A DNA stretch of 64,000 nt from Terriglobales bacterium (GTDB taxonomy: Bacteria; Acidobacteriota; Terriglobia; Terriglobales; Acidobacteriaceae), in assembly GCA_025934735.1 (NCBI GenBank), contig JAICWP010000004.1, positions 228,640 through 292,639 of the forward strand. The letters run 5' to 3'. Below are positions 27,535 through 36,401 of this stretch, in pieces. Each line of letters begins with the position of its first letter. Position 1 is the stretch's first letter. The notes beneath the pieces were generated by a model. That model worked only from the letters and a program-made list of their open reading frames with translations, was not told the DNA's origin and made no database searches. The position numbers and the translations under genes were made by a program.

Positions 27535-29238
27535 ATGCGTATTTTTGCCTATATCGGCCTGCTACTTATCGGTATCGCTGTGCTTTCCGGCTGCCAGGCA
27601 GCTAAGGGTAATAGCAGCAACAACGGCCCGAGCAGTCCGCCGTCTACTCCTCCGCCGCAGACAGCGACGTTAACCATCAGCCTCTCGGGCTCCGGGTCTG
27701 GCACCATAACCAGTTCGCCCCAAGGGATCAATTGCCCTTCGACCTGTAAAGCAAATTTCAAGCAGGGCACGAAAGTGACTCTCACCGCCGCGCCGGGTAA
27801 CGGAGCTGCCATGGACAGTTGGAGCGGCGCCTGCACGGGCAACGCCTCCAGCTGCGCCATCACTTTGAAAGGCAATCAGACCGTTACCGCCAGTTTCCGC
27901 AAGGCTGACATTACCCAGATCAATCACATTGTCGTGATGGCGCAGGAAAACCGCTCCTTCGATCACTATTTCGGCCACTTGGCTGACTACTGGGCGGCCA
28001 ACGGTTACCCGTCCGTACAGTTCGACGGTGAACCCTCCGACGCCTCCAATCCCGCTACCGACGGCAGTTCTGTGAGCGCTTTTCACCTCACTACCACGTG
28101 TGTGGAGAACCCCAGCCCCTCTTGGAATGAGAGCCACGCCGATTGGAATCACGAGGACCCGACCTCCAGCACTGCCCGGCTGGACGGGTTTGTTCGTACT
28201 GCCGCCAGTGAGAGAAGTCCTTCGACTCATCTCCCGTACAACGACAGCCAGGGGATTCGAGTGATGGGCTATTACACCGACCGAGAATTGCCCTACTACT
28301 ACTTTATGGCGTCGAACTTTGGAACGTCCGATCGCTGGTTTGCTCCGGTCATGACGCGTACCCAACCCAACCGCATGTACCTATACGCCGCCACTTCGCA
28401 CGGCCACGTTTATCCGCTGACCCCAAGCAGCGGCCAGCTCAGCGATAAAACCATTCTGCAGTTGCTGCAGGAGAACGGGATTTCCTGGAAGATCTACGTG
28501 CATCCGAACTCCAGCGGATGCACCTCTGCCAGCTGTCTGTTCGCGCAGAGTTATATCAATCAGTTCACTTTTGGAAACACCATTTTGCAGAAGTATCCGC
28601 AGAATCTGGTTCCTGTTTCGCAGTACTTCACCGATGTACAGAACGGAACCCTGCCGCAGGTCGCATTTATCGAGCCCGCTTCAGAGGAATTGCTGGATGA
28701 ACATCCTTCGGATGACGATGTGGCCCCCAGCGCCGCTCCGAACGTGCAGGGGGGTAGCCAGTACGTGTCCACCCTTGTCAATGCCCTCATGAACAGTTCC
28801 TCCTGGAAGGACTCTGCGTTCTTCTTAACCTTCGACGAAGGCGGAGGTTTCTACGATCACGTGGCCCCGCAGCCGGCCGTCAGCCCGGACGGAATTCCGC
28901 CCTCGGACCTCGCCACCCAGCCCACCCCGGATATCTGCGCTGCCGGGAATGGGGCCGGCGGCTACACCTGTGATTTCACCCTCACCGGCTATCGCGTGCC
29001 GTTGATCGTGGTCTCGCCCTTCGCCAAGAAACACTACGTTTCCCATACCGTGGCGGATTACACGGCCATGCTCAAGTTCATCGAGACGCGTTTTAACTTG
29101 CCCAGTCTGACGGCCAGGGATGGCGCGCAGATGGATATGACCGAGTTTTTCGATTTTGTGAACGAGCCGTGGGCCACGCCACCGAACCCACCAGCGCAGC
29201 CGACGAACGGCGCGTGCTATCTCGATCATCTGCCATGA
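27535..29238 (+). CDS. Lipoprotein phospholipase C/acid phosphatase-family enzyme
   Basis: A 567-residue protein. The N-terminus is a lipoprotein signal with lipobox LSGC (C about 19), so it should be lipid-anchored outside the inner membrane. Residues about 35-120 form a 'divergent InlB B-repeat'-like module (GTITSSPQGINCPSTC, MDSWSGACTG, TVTASFRKA). A PF04185 catalytic domain follows (about 125-535) with HIVVMAQENRSFDHYFGHL, PNRMYLYAATSHGH, FLTFDEGGGFYDHV and a late VVSPFAKK. The ATG at 27535 has GAGGAG five bases upstream. It probably cleaves phosphomonoesters or phosphodiesters extracellularly; which one is not decidable here. Confidence 0.9.
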   Translation: MRIFAYIGLLLIGIAVLSGCQAAKGNSSNNGPSSPPSTPPPQTATLTISLSGSGSGTITSSPQGINCPSTCKANFKQGTKVTLTAAPGNGAAMDSWSGACTGNASSCAITLKGNQTVTASFRKADITQINHIVVMAQENRSFDHYFGHLADYWAANGYPSVQFDGEPSDASNPATDGSSVSAFHLTTTCVENPSPSWNESHADWNHEDPTSSTARLDGFVRTAASERSPSTHLPYNDSQGIRVMGYYTDRELPYYYFMASNFGTSDRWFAPVMTRTQPNRMYLYAATSHGHVYPLTPSSGQLSDKTILQLLQENGISWKIYVHPNSSGCTSASCLFAQSYINQFTFGNTILQKYPQNLVPVSQYFTDVQNGTLPQVAFIEPASEELLDEHPSDDDVAPSAAPNVQGGSQYVSTLVNALMNSSSWKDSAFFLTFDEGGGFYDHVAPQPAVSPDGIPPSDLATQPTPDICAAGNGAGGYTCDFTLTGYRVPLIVVSPFAKKHYVSHTVADYTAMLKFIETRFNLPSLTARDGAQMDMTEFFDFVNEPWATPPNPPAQPTNGACYLDHLP

Positions 29239-29405
29239 GCCGGGGGAATTACAGGCGGCGCCACTCTTGCGTGGTGAGGAGCTCGATGTACATTCCGGCA
29301 AGCCGGATGGCGGCGACACCGCTCCTGGGGAAGAAAATCTAGATCAGGGCTGGACACCTGTTGAATCCCCCACCGGCGGCGCGGCCGGCGGGAGGATCGG
29401 GACAG

Positions 29406-29657
29406 TTACGACGGTGTGGGTTGGACCGCATCCGCCGACTGGCTTCGCGGCCGTTTCAATCGCGGCGCCGGCGCCGGGAACTTCCAGCCCGGCACTTCGC
29501 CGGTTCGCTCCAGGGTATCGGCAAACTTGCGCAACTCTCGCGCCACCGGCTTGGGTCCGTATTCGGCGACGGCAAGCTTTACCGTGACGGCGACTCCATC
29601 CAGGGAGTCGTTGGCATTCAGCTGCCGAAGCAACCAATGCTTGATTGACAATGCCAC
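29406..29657 (-). CDS. Small hypothetical protein, 83 aa
   Basis: Starts with GTG at 29657, preceded by GGAGG eight bases upstream. The first 60 residues form a helical pattern (SIKHWLLRQLNAND, VAVTVKLAVAEYG, RELRKFADTLERTGEVPGW), followed by a Pro/Arg-rich tail. The ribosome site and amino-acid pattern favour a real gene over the overlapping plus-strand frames, but I recognise no family. The flanks 29239-29405 and 29658-29920 hold nothing I can name. Confidence 0.5.
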   Translation of the reverse strand: MALSIKHWLLRQLNANDSLDGVAVTVKLAVAEYGPKPVARELRKFADTLERTGEVPGWKFPAPAPRLKRPRSQSADAVQPTPS

Positions 29658-29920
29658 GTACGCAACCTCCTGCTGGATTGTGTATCTCTACATCGTTGCC
29701 CGGCTCCTGTCCGGAAACAAACCAAGTTAATGCAGCCGTGAACGGACGCGCAAGCGAAAAGGCAAGCTGCTGAAAAATAAAGCCGCAAGGGCAATTCTCT
29801 GATGCAGCAGAGTTTCAGCCGGTGTGACACAAACCTCCCATCCTGAGAACCTGCGTGCTCACAATCAGCACGAAAGCGGCTCCGTGTCACTGAACGGGAC
29901 GCCCCGGCCAGAGGAGAGCT

Positions 29921-30943
29921 GTGGAGACCAATTATGGCGAGCTGCTTGCACGCAAAATGTTGCTGGGTCGAACTATGGGTATGCAGCGATTACTGACTCT
30001 CGCATTTTTGGAGTTCTTGCTTCCCGTCGCCAGGATGATGGGAGTGGCGATGGCGGCCTTCCTGGCCTTGATGGCTCTGGGCTTGCGGCTGCGCCAAACT
30101 TTGATTGTGCCCGCGGGCGAACTCGGCCAGCCGCAGCCTGATGTTCTCAAGCTGCGCCAAGCCGCCGAAGACGAGGTGATCGCTGACTTCCTGAGGAACG
30201 AGTTTTATCATCCCGACTTCGACGAAGTGCGCAAAGAGTTCGCTGACATTGTCCTGCAGCCGAACCTGGAGGACGATCGCGAAAACGCCCGCCGCCGGCA
30301 ATTACTGTTTCGCAAGCGCGGCGGCCTCTGGCGCGAGCTGCCTCGGGACACCACATGGTGGCAGGTCGTCATCCGTCCCTCCGCCCTGGGCAGAATGCGG
30401 GTCTTCCCTCGGGCCGACTGGCGACGTTACTCACAGCGCGGCTTTTCTCTTCCCATCTTTGCCGACCACATTGCCACCGGCCTAGGGCGGGCGCCCTCCG
30501 ATCCATTCCTATCCTCCCTGAGCGTGCTGCAGCAACAACTGAGTAAGGGTGGCGACTGCGGAACCGTTCTGCTGATCGGAATTGACGAGGACAAGCCCCT
30601 TACCATACTGGAAGGAAACCACCGCATGGTGGCAACCGCCCTCATGGCGGCGCCACAACTGCAAAACTTTCGTTTCTTTTGCGGGTTCTCACCGCGCATG
30701 TCTCATTGCTGCTGGTACCAGAGCAGTGTCGTGAACCTTCTGCATTATGCCGGCAACCTGGTGCGCGATTTCAGCCAATTTCGCCACTCTGATTTTGCCA
30801 AACTCGTTCCTCGCAAGCGCCTGGCGGCCAGCGCTTCCCTGGCCTCGCCTGCCGAGAGGGCACTCCATCTCTCCGGCACCGGATTGCAGATGATCCAGGG
30901 TGAACTCGAGGTCGATGGCAAGGGGAAGGATTCTCCACTCTAA
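29921..30943 (+). CDS. Hypothetical membrane-anchored protein with ParB-like EGNHR motif
   Basis: A 340-residue protein with one long N-terminal hydrophobic segment (about 24-58) and a soluble remainder. Near residue 225-245 it reads VLLIGIDEDKPLTILEGNHRMVATALM, resembling the (D/E)GNHR motif of ParB/sulfiredoxin-fold domains, where the Asn-His-Arg lines a nucleotide-binding loop. No helix-turn-helix is evident. The GTG at 29921 is supported by GAGGAG four bases upstream. Function is unknown; the ParB-like reading rests on one motif. Confidence 0.65.
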   Translation: METNYGELLARKMLLGRTMGMQRLLTLAFLEFLLPVARMMGVAMAAFLALMALGLRLRQTLIVPAGELGQPQPDVLKLRQAAEDEVIADFLRNEFYHPDFDEVRKEFADIVLQPNLEDDRENARRRQLLFRKRGGLWRELPRDTTWWQVVIRPSALGRMRVFPRADWRRYSQRGFSLPIFADHIATGLGRAPSDPFLSSLSVLQQQLSKGGDCGTVLLIGIDEDKPLTILEGNHRMVATALMAAPQLQNFRFFCGFSPRMSHCCWYQSSVVNLLHYAGNLVRDFSQFRHSDFAKLVPRKRLAASASLASPAERALHLSGTGLQMIQGELEVDGKGKDSPL

Positions 30944-31045
30944 GACGTCGGCACTCTCCCTTACGCTTCTAGGAAATTGTGAGAGCCACTTCTCTATAAG
31001 TAGAGTGGCGGCACTTCCGGCAGGAGCGTGCACCTTCAAGCGCGT

Positions 31046-31228
31046 CTACAATCGTTGCCGGAGCTCTTCGTAGGCTTTTTCGCCGGCGCGTTGGCCGATT
31101 TCACGCGCCTTCTCCCGCCCATATTCATCGGCTCTCGCCGCCAACTGCTGGCGAAGTTCCTGGCCGCTGGCGGGAGCCACCAGCATGCCGATTACGTACC
31201 CGAGCCCCAGTCCCAGCAGGAAACGCAT
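31046..31228 (-). CDS. YtxH-like small membrane protein
   Basis: A 60-residue protein with the YtxH pattern: a glycine-zipper hydrophobic segment at the N-terminus (LLGLGLGYVIGMLVAPASG) followed by a charged helix (ELRQQLAARADEYGREKA). The ATG at 31228 has GAGGAG eight bases upstream. It lies 75 bases downstream of aroA on the same strand. YtxH-like proteins are linked to envelope stress in other bacteria, but their biochemical role is unknown. Confidence 0.8.
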   Translation of the reverse strand: MRFLLGLGLGYVIGMLVAPASGQELRQQLAARADEYGREKAREIGQRAGEKAYEELRQRL

Positions 31229-31303
31229 GTTGAATACTCCTCTGTGCTATGAAGATGCGCAATGGCAGGCCCGGTTTGCCAAGAGCGTCGGCGCCCAAAT
31301 CGC

Positions 31304-32617
31304 TTAGCGCTGCAGCAAGCCCTCGAGCGTGGAGAAAAATCCTGGATAGGAGATATCCACGACGGCGGCATTGCGAATGCGCAGCTCGCCGCTGGCGCCC
31401 AGCGCCGCCACTGCACTGGCCATGGCGATGCGGTGGTCGCCGAAAGACTCCACCTCGGCTCCGTGCAGCGGCTGCTGGCCGGCAATGCGCAAGCCGTCTT
31501 CGCGAACGTCCACCTCCGCTCCCATGGCGCGCAGGTTTTCCGCCATGGCGGCAATCCGGTCCGACTCCTTCACCCGCAGCTCGCGCGCATCGTGGATCTC
31601 GATTCCATCCTCGGTGTAAGGAGCAAGGGCGGCTAGCACCGGCAGCTCGTCAATCAGCGCTGCAGACTGTGCCCCGGCGATGCGGGCGCCGCACACACGG
31701 CCTGCATGTCGCACCTGCACCGTCCCCACCAGCTCGCCATGGTGTTCCTCGATGTCGAGCACAGAAATGCGCACTCCCATGCCTGTGAGTACATCCAGTA
31801 TGGCGGCGCGCGTCGGGTTGAGCAGGACCCCATCTACCACCAGGTTGGATTCCGGAAAGATGGCGGCGGCGCACAGGAAGAAGGCCGCACTGGAGATATC
31901 GCCGGGAACGGCGGCGCGAATGGCTTCCAGCTTCTGCCCGCCAGCGACGGAGCAGCGGTTTCCGGAACGGGTGACCTGGGCTCCAAAAGCACGCAGCGCC
32001 AGTTCACTATGGTCGCGGGTGCGCACCGGTTCTTCCACCTCGGTTTGTCCCTCGGCCAGCAGCCCCGCAAACAGCAGCGCCGACTTTACCTGGGCGCTGG
32101 CCACCGGCATGTGGTAGGAGATGCCGCGCAGGGGCGCCCCCTGGATGCGCAGCGGCGGCCGGAACCCCTCGCTGCCGCTGATTTGGGCGCCCATCTGCTG
32201 CAACGGAGTCGCGACCCTCTGCATGGGACGGCAGGACAGCGATTCATCTCCCACCAGCACGCTGGCGAAATTCTGCCCCGCCAGGATGCCGGCCAGCATA
32301 CGCATGGTGGAACCGGAATTGCCGCAGTCCAGATCTCCCGCCGGCAGCTCCAGCTGCGGGCCTCGACCCTGCACCCGCACGCTTCCTCCATGGTGCTCGA
32401 TGGCGCAGCCCAGCGCGCGCAGGCAGCCCAGGGTGCTGGCGCAATCGGCGCCGCTGGAGAAGTTTTCCAATTCTGTGACGCCCATGGCCAGCGCCCCCAG
32501 CAGGGCGTAGCGATGCGAAATGGATTTATCGCCGGGCAGGCGCAGGCTGCCCGCCAGGTTTCGGGCTGGCCGCACCGTTGTCGCGACTACCGTTGTGGCG
32601 GAATTGGGCAAAGGCAT
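31304..32617 (-). CDS. aroA: 3-phosphoshikimate 1-carboxyvinyltransferase (EPSP synthase)
   Basis: A 437-residue shikimate-pathway enzyme joining shikimate-3-phosphate and PEP. Signatures: LPGDKSISHRYALLGALA, the PEP-site GNSGSTMRMLAG, RPMQRVATPLQQMGA, SAQVKSALLFAGLLAEG, RTRDHSELAL and RVKESDRIAAMAENLRAMG. SAQVKSA plus the RDH motif resemble the class II enzymes known from Bacillus and Agrobacterium, so glyphosate sensitivity could differ from class I. The start is uncertain: ATG 32617 is chosen, but the frame is open to a TTG at 32680. The longer version would translate a ten-base T-run, which is less likely. Confidence 0.93.
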   Translation of the reverse strand: MPLPNSATTVVATTVRPARNLAGSLRLPGDKSISHRYALLGALAMGVTELENFSSGADCASTLGCLRALGCAIEHHGGSVRVQGRGPQLELPAGDLDCGNSGSTMRMLAGILAGQNFASVLVGDESLSCRPMQRVATPLQQMGAQISGSEGFRPPLRIQGAPLRGISYHMPVASAQVKSALLFAGLLAEGQTEVEEPVRTRDHSELALRAFGAQVTRSGNRCSVAGGQKLEAIRAAVPGDISSAAFFLCAAAIFPESNLVVDGVLLNPTRAAILDVLTGMGVRISVLDIEEHHGELVGTVQVRHAGRVCGARIAGAQSAALIDELPVLAALAPYTEDGIEIHDARELRVKESDRIAAMAENLRAMGAEVDVREDGLRIAGQQPLHGAEVESFGDHRIAMASAVAALGASGELRIRNAAVVDISYPGFFSTLEGLLQR

Positions 32618-32818
32618 CTTGGCCGCGAGTTGCTTCAAGGCAAAAAAAAAATCGCACAGCTCTGCTTGCGCCTGAGACAACTGTCGCCTGCCGCAGCCAT
32701 CTCAGTCAATAGCGCCTTTGCAAGCCGGCGCACACAAGAGCGGTAGTTCCCAGGTCTTCGGGTCCCCTGCCTAAGTCCGGAAACCCTCGAAATTTGCTGC
32801 TTCGCAAAAGAGGACGGA

Positions 32819-33892
32819 ATGTTGGTTTCGCGGGATAAGCTTTTCCTGGCGTCTTTAGCCCTTGCCTTCGCCCTGGTTCCCTGTGCTTTCGCCCAGATGC
32901 AAGCCGGAGACACGGCACCCTTTCCCGGTAGCGCGCGCTACAACTCGGGAACCACTCTGCCCGGCACAATATCAGGAAGCGGCGCGATTATTGGTTCTGT
33001 GCGTACATTGAATAACGAACCTGTTGCGAACGCCCGGATCGTGGTCTCTTCTCCGGTTGAGACTCAGCCGGTCACCGCGCAGTACACTTCCAACGACGGC
33101 AGTTTTATTGTAAGCGGACTGCACTCCGGTATGTACGACGTGAAAGCGGAATCGGGCGTCTTGCAAGCCGAAGAACGAGTGCAGGTCAACGGAGGCCAAG
33201 CCTGGGTCACGATGCGCATGCCTGAAGCAAAGGGAGCTTCACGGCAAGCGCCAACCGGAACCAACTCTACAGTCTCGGTACAGCAACTGCACGTGCCCGA
33301 CAAAGCTGCGTTCTTGGTGCAAAGAGCTCAGAAGGCGCTTGCCGACGACAAACTGGACGACGCAGGAAAATACATCTCCAAAGCTTTGGCTGCCTTTCCT
33401 GAATATTCCCAGGCACTGGCTTTGCGTGGGGTGTTGGAATTACACGCCCAGCAGTTTGATAAAGCCAGCGTCGATGCCCAACACGCCATCCAGGCCGATC
33501 CCAACGACGGGATGGGTTACCTGGTGATGGGCGCCATTCTCAACGCACAGGAGCAATACCAGGACGCCTTGCGCCCCCTGTCCCGGGCCGAGACCCTGAT
33601 TCCCGGTGCATGGCAAAGCTATTTTGAAAGCGGCAAAGCTCTGCTCCACCTGCAAAAATTCCAGGATGCCTTGCAACAGGTCAACCGGGCATTTGCGCTC
33701 ACAGACCCCAGCAATCATCCAGAACTTCACTTGGTGAAGGGCTATGCCTATATGGGGCTGCGCACCTATGGGGCCGCATTGGAAGAACTGCAGGAGTACG
33801 TGAACCAGGCGCCCTCCGGCCCGTTCACTGCCAGCGTGCGCTCTACTTTGGAGAAAATTCGTCCACTGGCGGCGGCCGCGGTCTCCCCCTAG
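32819..33892 (+). CDS. Exported TPR protein with carboxypeptidase-regulatory-like domain
   Basis: A 357-residue protein. A signal peptide (about 1-25, ending CAFAQ) precedes a CarboxypepD_reg-like beta domain (about 55-135: GSVRTLNNEPVANARIVV, SNDGSFIVSGLHSGMYDV). The C-terminal half (about 160-345) holds about five TPR-like helical pairs (AQKALADDKLDDAGKYISKAL, LALRGVLELHAQQFDKA, GYLVMGAILNAQEQYQDAL, YFESGKALLHLQKFQDAL, HLVKGYAYMGLRTYGAAL). The ATG has GAGGACGG upstream. Probably a periplasmic scaffold; no partner is indicated. Confidence 0.82.
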   Translation: MLVSRDKLFLASLALAFALVPCAFAQMQAGDTAPFPGSARYNSGTTLPGTISGSGAIIGSVRTLNNEPVANARIVVSSPVETQPVTAQYTSNDGSFIVSGLHSGMYDVKAESGVLQAEERVQVNGGQAWVTMRMPEAKGASRQAPTGTNSTVSVQQLHVPDKAAFLVQRAQKALADDKLDDAGKYISKALAAFPEYSQALALRGVLELHAQQFDKASVDAQHAIQADPNDGMGYLVMGAILNAQEQYQDALRPLSRAETLIPGAWQSYFESGKALLHLQKFQDALQQVNRAFALTDPSNHPELHLVKGYAYMGLRTYGAALEELQEYVNQAPSGPFTASVRSTLEKIRPLAAAAVSP

Positions 33893-33905
33893 CAGGAGCG
33901 ATGCC

Positions 33906-34313
33906 TTAGGCGCGGCTGTGCATGCCGGCGGCGACTTCGCTCAGCATTTCCGGCGGCACTTCCCTCGCCCTCACCTGAAACTGGAACATGGGCGTTTCCG
34001 GCCCGCGCCCCCAGCGGCTGACATCCCAGTGCGCGCGAAGAAATTTAATCTCAGGCTGCTGCTCTAAGTCGAGCAGGAGCGGGTGCTCGCCCCGGTAGAA
34101 CTTCTGCGGAAAAGCGATCAGTGGCTTCTGGCCCCAGTTGGTGCCGTCCGCTGAACCGAAAATGCTCACATCCAGCGCCTGCTGCTCCAGGATGCGGGTG
34201 ATGGTTAGTTGCACAAGAAGAATGCGGTGCCCGGCTCCGCCCACTTCTACCACCGCGCCGTCTCCCTTGCCGGTGACTGTGGTCGCTTCCGGGACCAGAT
34301 ATGTATCCAGCAT
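33906..34313 (-). CDS. Conserved hypothetical protein, 135 aa
   Basis: Predicted all-beta soluble protein with no signal peptide. It reads as alternating strands (HRILLVQLTITRILEQQALDVSIFGSADGTNWG, EIKFLRAHWDVSRWG, MFQFQVRAREV), like a small jelly-roll or discoidin-type fold; the SxDGxxW pattern is often seen in such folds. The ribosome site is weak. I do not recognise the family. The stop lies 13 bases from the convergent TPR gene. Confidence 0.6.
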   Translation of the reverse strand: MLDTYLVPEATTVTGKGDGAVVEVGGAGHRILLVQLTITRILEQQALDVSIFGSADGTNWGQKPLIAFPQKFYRGEHPLLLDLEQQPEIKFLRAHWDVSRWGRGPETPMFQFQVRAREVPPEMLSEVAAGMHSRA

Positions 34314-34388
34314 GGCGGGATTGTAACAAAGCTCAGTCGGAGCGGTCTTTAAGTCCCTGCCCGGATCCCGCTAGCCCTAATACTCCTA

Positions 34389-35186
34389 CTACCTTGCCAA
34401 GCCGTCCAGAAACTGCCGCAGCAGGGGCAGCATGGCCTCACTCTGTTCGAAGGGCGCGTAATGCCCAGCGCCGGGGATCACTCGCAACTGGCTGCCGGCA
34501 ATGTGCTGGCGCATCAGTTCCGCGTCCGGCACTGGCGTGAGCGTATCTTCACTGCCCACCAGCAGCAGCGTGGGAGCGTTAATAGTCTTCAGCGTTTCCA
34601 CGGAATCCGGACGCGCAGCCATGCCGCGCTGCACCTGGGCGATGCCCTCAGCTGACATCTTCATCATCATGCGCTTGGCGCTTTGCACCAGGTCAGGCCG
34701 GCGCTGGCGCGTGCTCTCCCCCAGCAACTTGGGAAGCATGCTGTCAATGAAAGGCTCCGGGCCGCGCTGCAGCACATCTTCGGCGGATTTCAGGCGGTTG
34801 GCGCGCCCTTCTTCGGTATCCGCCTGCGGGCGGGTGTCGCTGAGGATCAGGGCGCTAATCCGCTCCCGGTACCGCCGCCAGAACTCGAACAGAATGTAGC
34901 CGCCGATGGAAACGCCGGCAAACACCGCTCGCCCCGGTCCGGCCGCATCGCACACCCGCGCCACGTCGGCGGCATGCTTCTCCATCGTGGCCGGGCCTTC
35001 GCCTACGCCCGAATCGCCGTGCCCCCGCAGGTCGGGCATCAGCACGCGGTAGCGCGTTGCTAAGTGCTCGGCTATTGATTTCCAGAATTCATGGTGCGCG
35101 GGAAAAGGATGCAGCAGCACTACTGGCGCACCCTTGCCCAGAACTTCGTAGGCAATTTCCGCGTCTCCGCTTCTGATTCGCTCCAT
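34389..35186 (-). CDS. Alpha/beta hydrolase
   Basis: A 265-residue cytoplasmic enzyme with the full alpha/beta-hydrolase set: oxyanion HPFPAHH, MPDLRGHGDSG, nucleophile Ser in GVSIGGYI, acid Asp in GSEDTLTP and His in PGAGHYAPFEQ. It resembles the 3-oxoadipate enol-lactonase/haloperoxidase-like group. It starts seven bases after the ABC-2 permease stop, so it is probably co-transcribed with the exporter pair and may act on, or protect against, the exported compound. Confidence 0.88.
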   Translation of the reverse strand: MERIRSGDAEIAYEVLGKGAPVVLLHPFPAHHEFWKSIAEHLATRYRVLMPDLRGHGDSGVGEGPATMEKHAADVARVCDAAGPGRAVFAGVSIGGYILFEFWRRYRERISALILSDTRPQADTEEGRANRLKSAEDVLQRGPEPFIDSMLPKLLGESTRQRRPDLVQSAKRMMMKMSAEGIAQVQRGMAARPDSVETLKTINAPTLLLVGSEDTLTPVPDAELMRQHIAGSQLRVIPGAGHYAPFEQSEAMLPLLRQFLDGLAR

Positions 35187-35192
35187 CTCTGC

Positions 35193-36332
35193 TCACACCC
35201 ATCGAAACCAGCGCAGCGCCAAGATAAACGAAATGCCGCCCCAAATGGCCATGATGAGGATTCTTCCACCTTGAGCCGTGAGAGGCGCGCCTTCCAGGAT
35301 GGTGGCGCGCAACGCGTCATTCAGCGCGGTAAGCGGCAGCGCCTTGATGAACGGCTGCACCACCGCGGGAAATCGTTCGTAGGAAAAAAACACTCCGGAA
35401 AACACCCACATGGGCAACATCACCAGGTTGATGAGCCCGCTGACGCTTTCAATCTTTTCCGCGCGGCAGGCGGTCAGCAGCCCGATTCCGGCAAACGACA
35501 GCGCCCCCACCGTGCCCACCAGCAGAATGCTGGCGAGAGAGCCCAGCACTCGCATGTGAAAGACTAGAACGCCGAAACCCAGCAGCAGCCCCACCTCTAC
35601 CAGCATCAGCACCAGCCGGCTGCTGGTCAGGGCGAGCAGGAAATCGCTGCGCCGCATGGGTGTGGCCAGATACCGCTTCAGCAGCTTGCGCTGCCGCATC
35701 TCCACCAGAGCAAAGCCAATCCCCCACATCGCGGCATTCATCACGTTCATGCCCAGCAGCCCTGGAATCAGAAAATCAATGTAACGCGCGCCCGGCTCGC
35801 TGGAAATTTTCGCCGCCGTGGTCAGCGCGTTCCGCCGTCCTGCTGCCGTCTGTAGCGCGTCATCAATCTGGTCGAGCGCCAGCACGCTTTCCGGGCGAGC
35901 CGGGTCGTAGCGGTACTGAAAGCTTCCGTCCGCCTTGGGTTCAATGACCAGAGCGTATTTGCCCACACGGAAGCCTTTGAGCGCCTGTGCGTCTGTGAGC
36001 ATGTCAGCATGAATGGCGGCGTGTTGCGGCGAAGCCTGCAGCAGCTCAAGCGCGTGCTGCGCCCCAGGGCCCGAAACCACGGCCACTGGCGCTACGTCCG
36101 CCGGCTTGTTGCGGAAAGCGATTCCCAGGCCGAGTGCCAGCAGCAAGGGAAACACGAATACCCAGAAAATCACTTCCGGCTCGCGCTTCAGCTCGCGCAT
36201 GCGGGCGAGCAGCAGGTGCGTGTAACCTGCCCAGCGCCCATTCAGCCGCGGACGGCTGGGCCGGAGCGGCATAGGTTGCATGTCCGCCCCTTTCGCCTGT
36301 GCTTCCGGATCTGTTGGCTTTACCGTGTGCAT
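35193..36332 (-). CDS. ABC-2 type transporter permease
   Basis: A 379-residue membrane protein: one N-terminal helix (VIFWVFVFPLLLALGLGIAF), a large extracytoplasmic loop (about 75-190), then five helices with the ABC-2 signature region GLLGMNVMNAAMWGIGFALVEMRQRKLLKRYLATPMRRSDFL. This is the DrrB/YhfE-like layout with an extended first loop. It pairs with the ATPase encoded upstream at 36402-37331, with a 69-base gap. Together they likely export a lipid, drug or polymer. Confidence 0.88.
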   Translation of the reverse strand: MHTVKPTDPEAQAKGADMQPMPLRPSRPRLNGRWAGYTHLLLARMRELKREPEVIFWVFVFPLLLALGLGIAFRNKPADVAPVAVVSGPGAQHALELLQASPQHAAIHADMLTDAQALKGFRVGKYALVIEPKADGSFQYRYDPARPESVLALDQIDDALQTAAGRRNALTTAAKISSEPGARYIDFLIPGLLGMNVMNAAMWGIGFALVEMRQRKLLKRYLATPMRRSDFLLALTSSRLVLMLVEVGLLLGFGVLVFHMRVLGSLASILLVGTVGALSFAGIGLLTACRAEKIESVSGLINLVMLPMWVFSGVFFSYERFPAVVQPFIKALPLTALNDALRATILEGAPLTAQGGRILIMAIWGGISFILALRWFRWV

Positions 36333-36401
36333 CCGGTTCCCATTCCGCTCGTCAAGTCAGTCCGGGCATACCTGCTATCTCCGGACTCCGACCAGTTGTT
36401 C

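Noticed and set aside
29267..29587. 106-codon plus-strand frame after the lipoprotein phosphoesterase
   Set aside because: No ribosome site and Pro/Ala/Gly read-through composition; the minus-strand frame 29406-29657 with GGAGG is more plausible.
30985..31009. Hairpin GCCA-CTT-CTCTA / TAGAG-TGGC as terminator
   Set aside because: The stem has a three-base bulge and no T-run; it may be structural, but there is too little support to call it.
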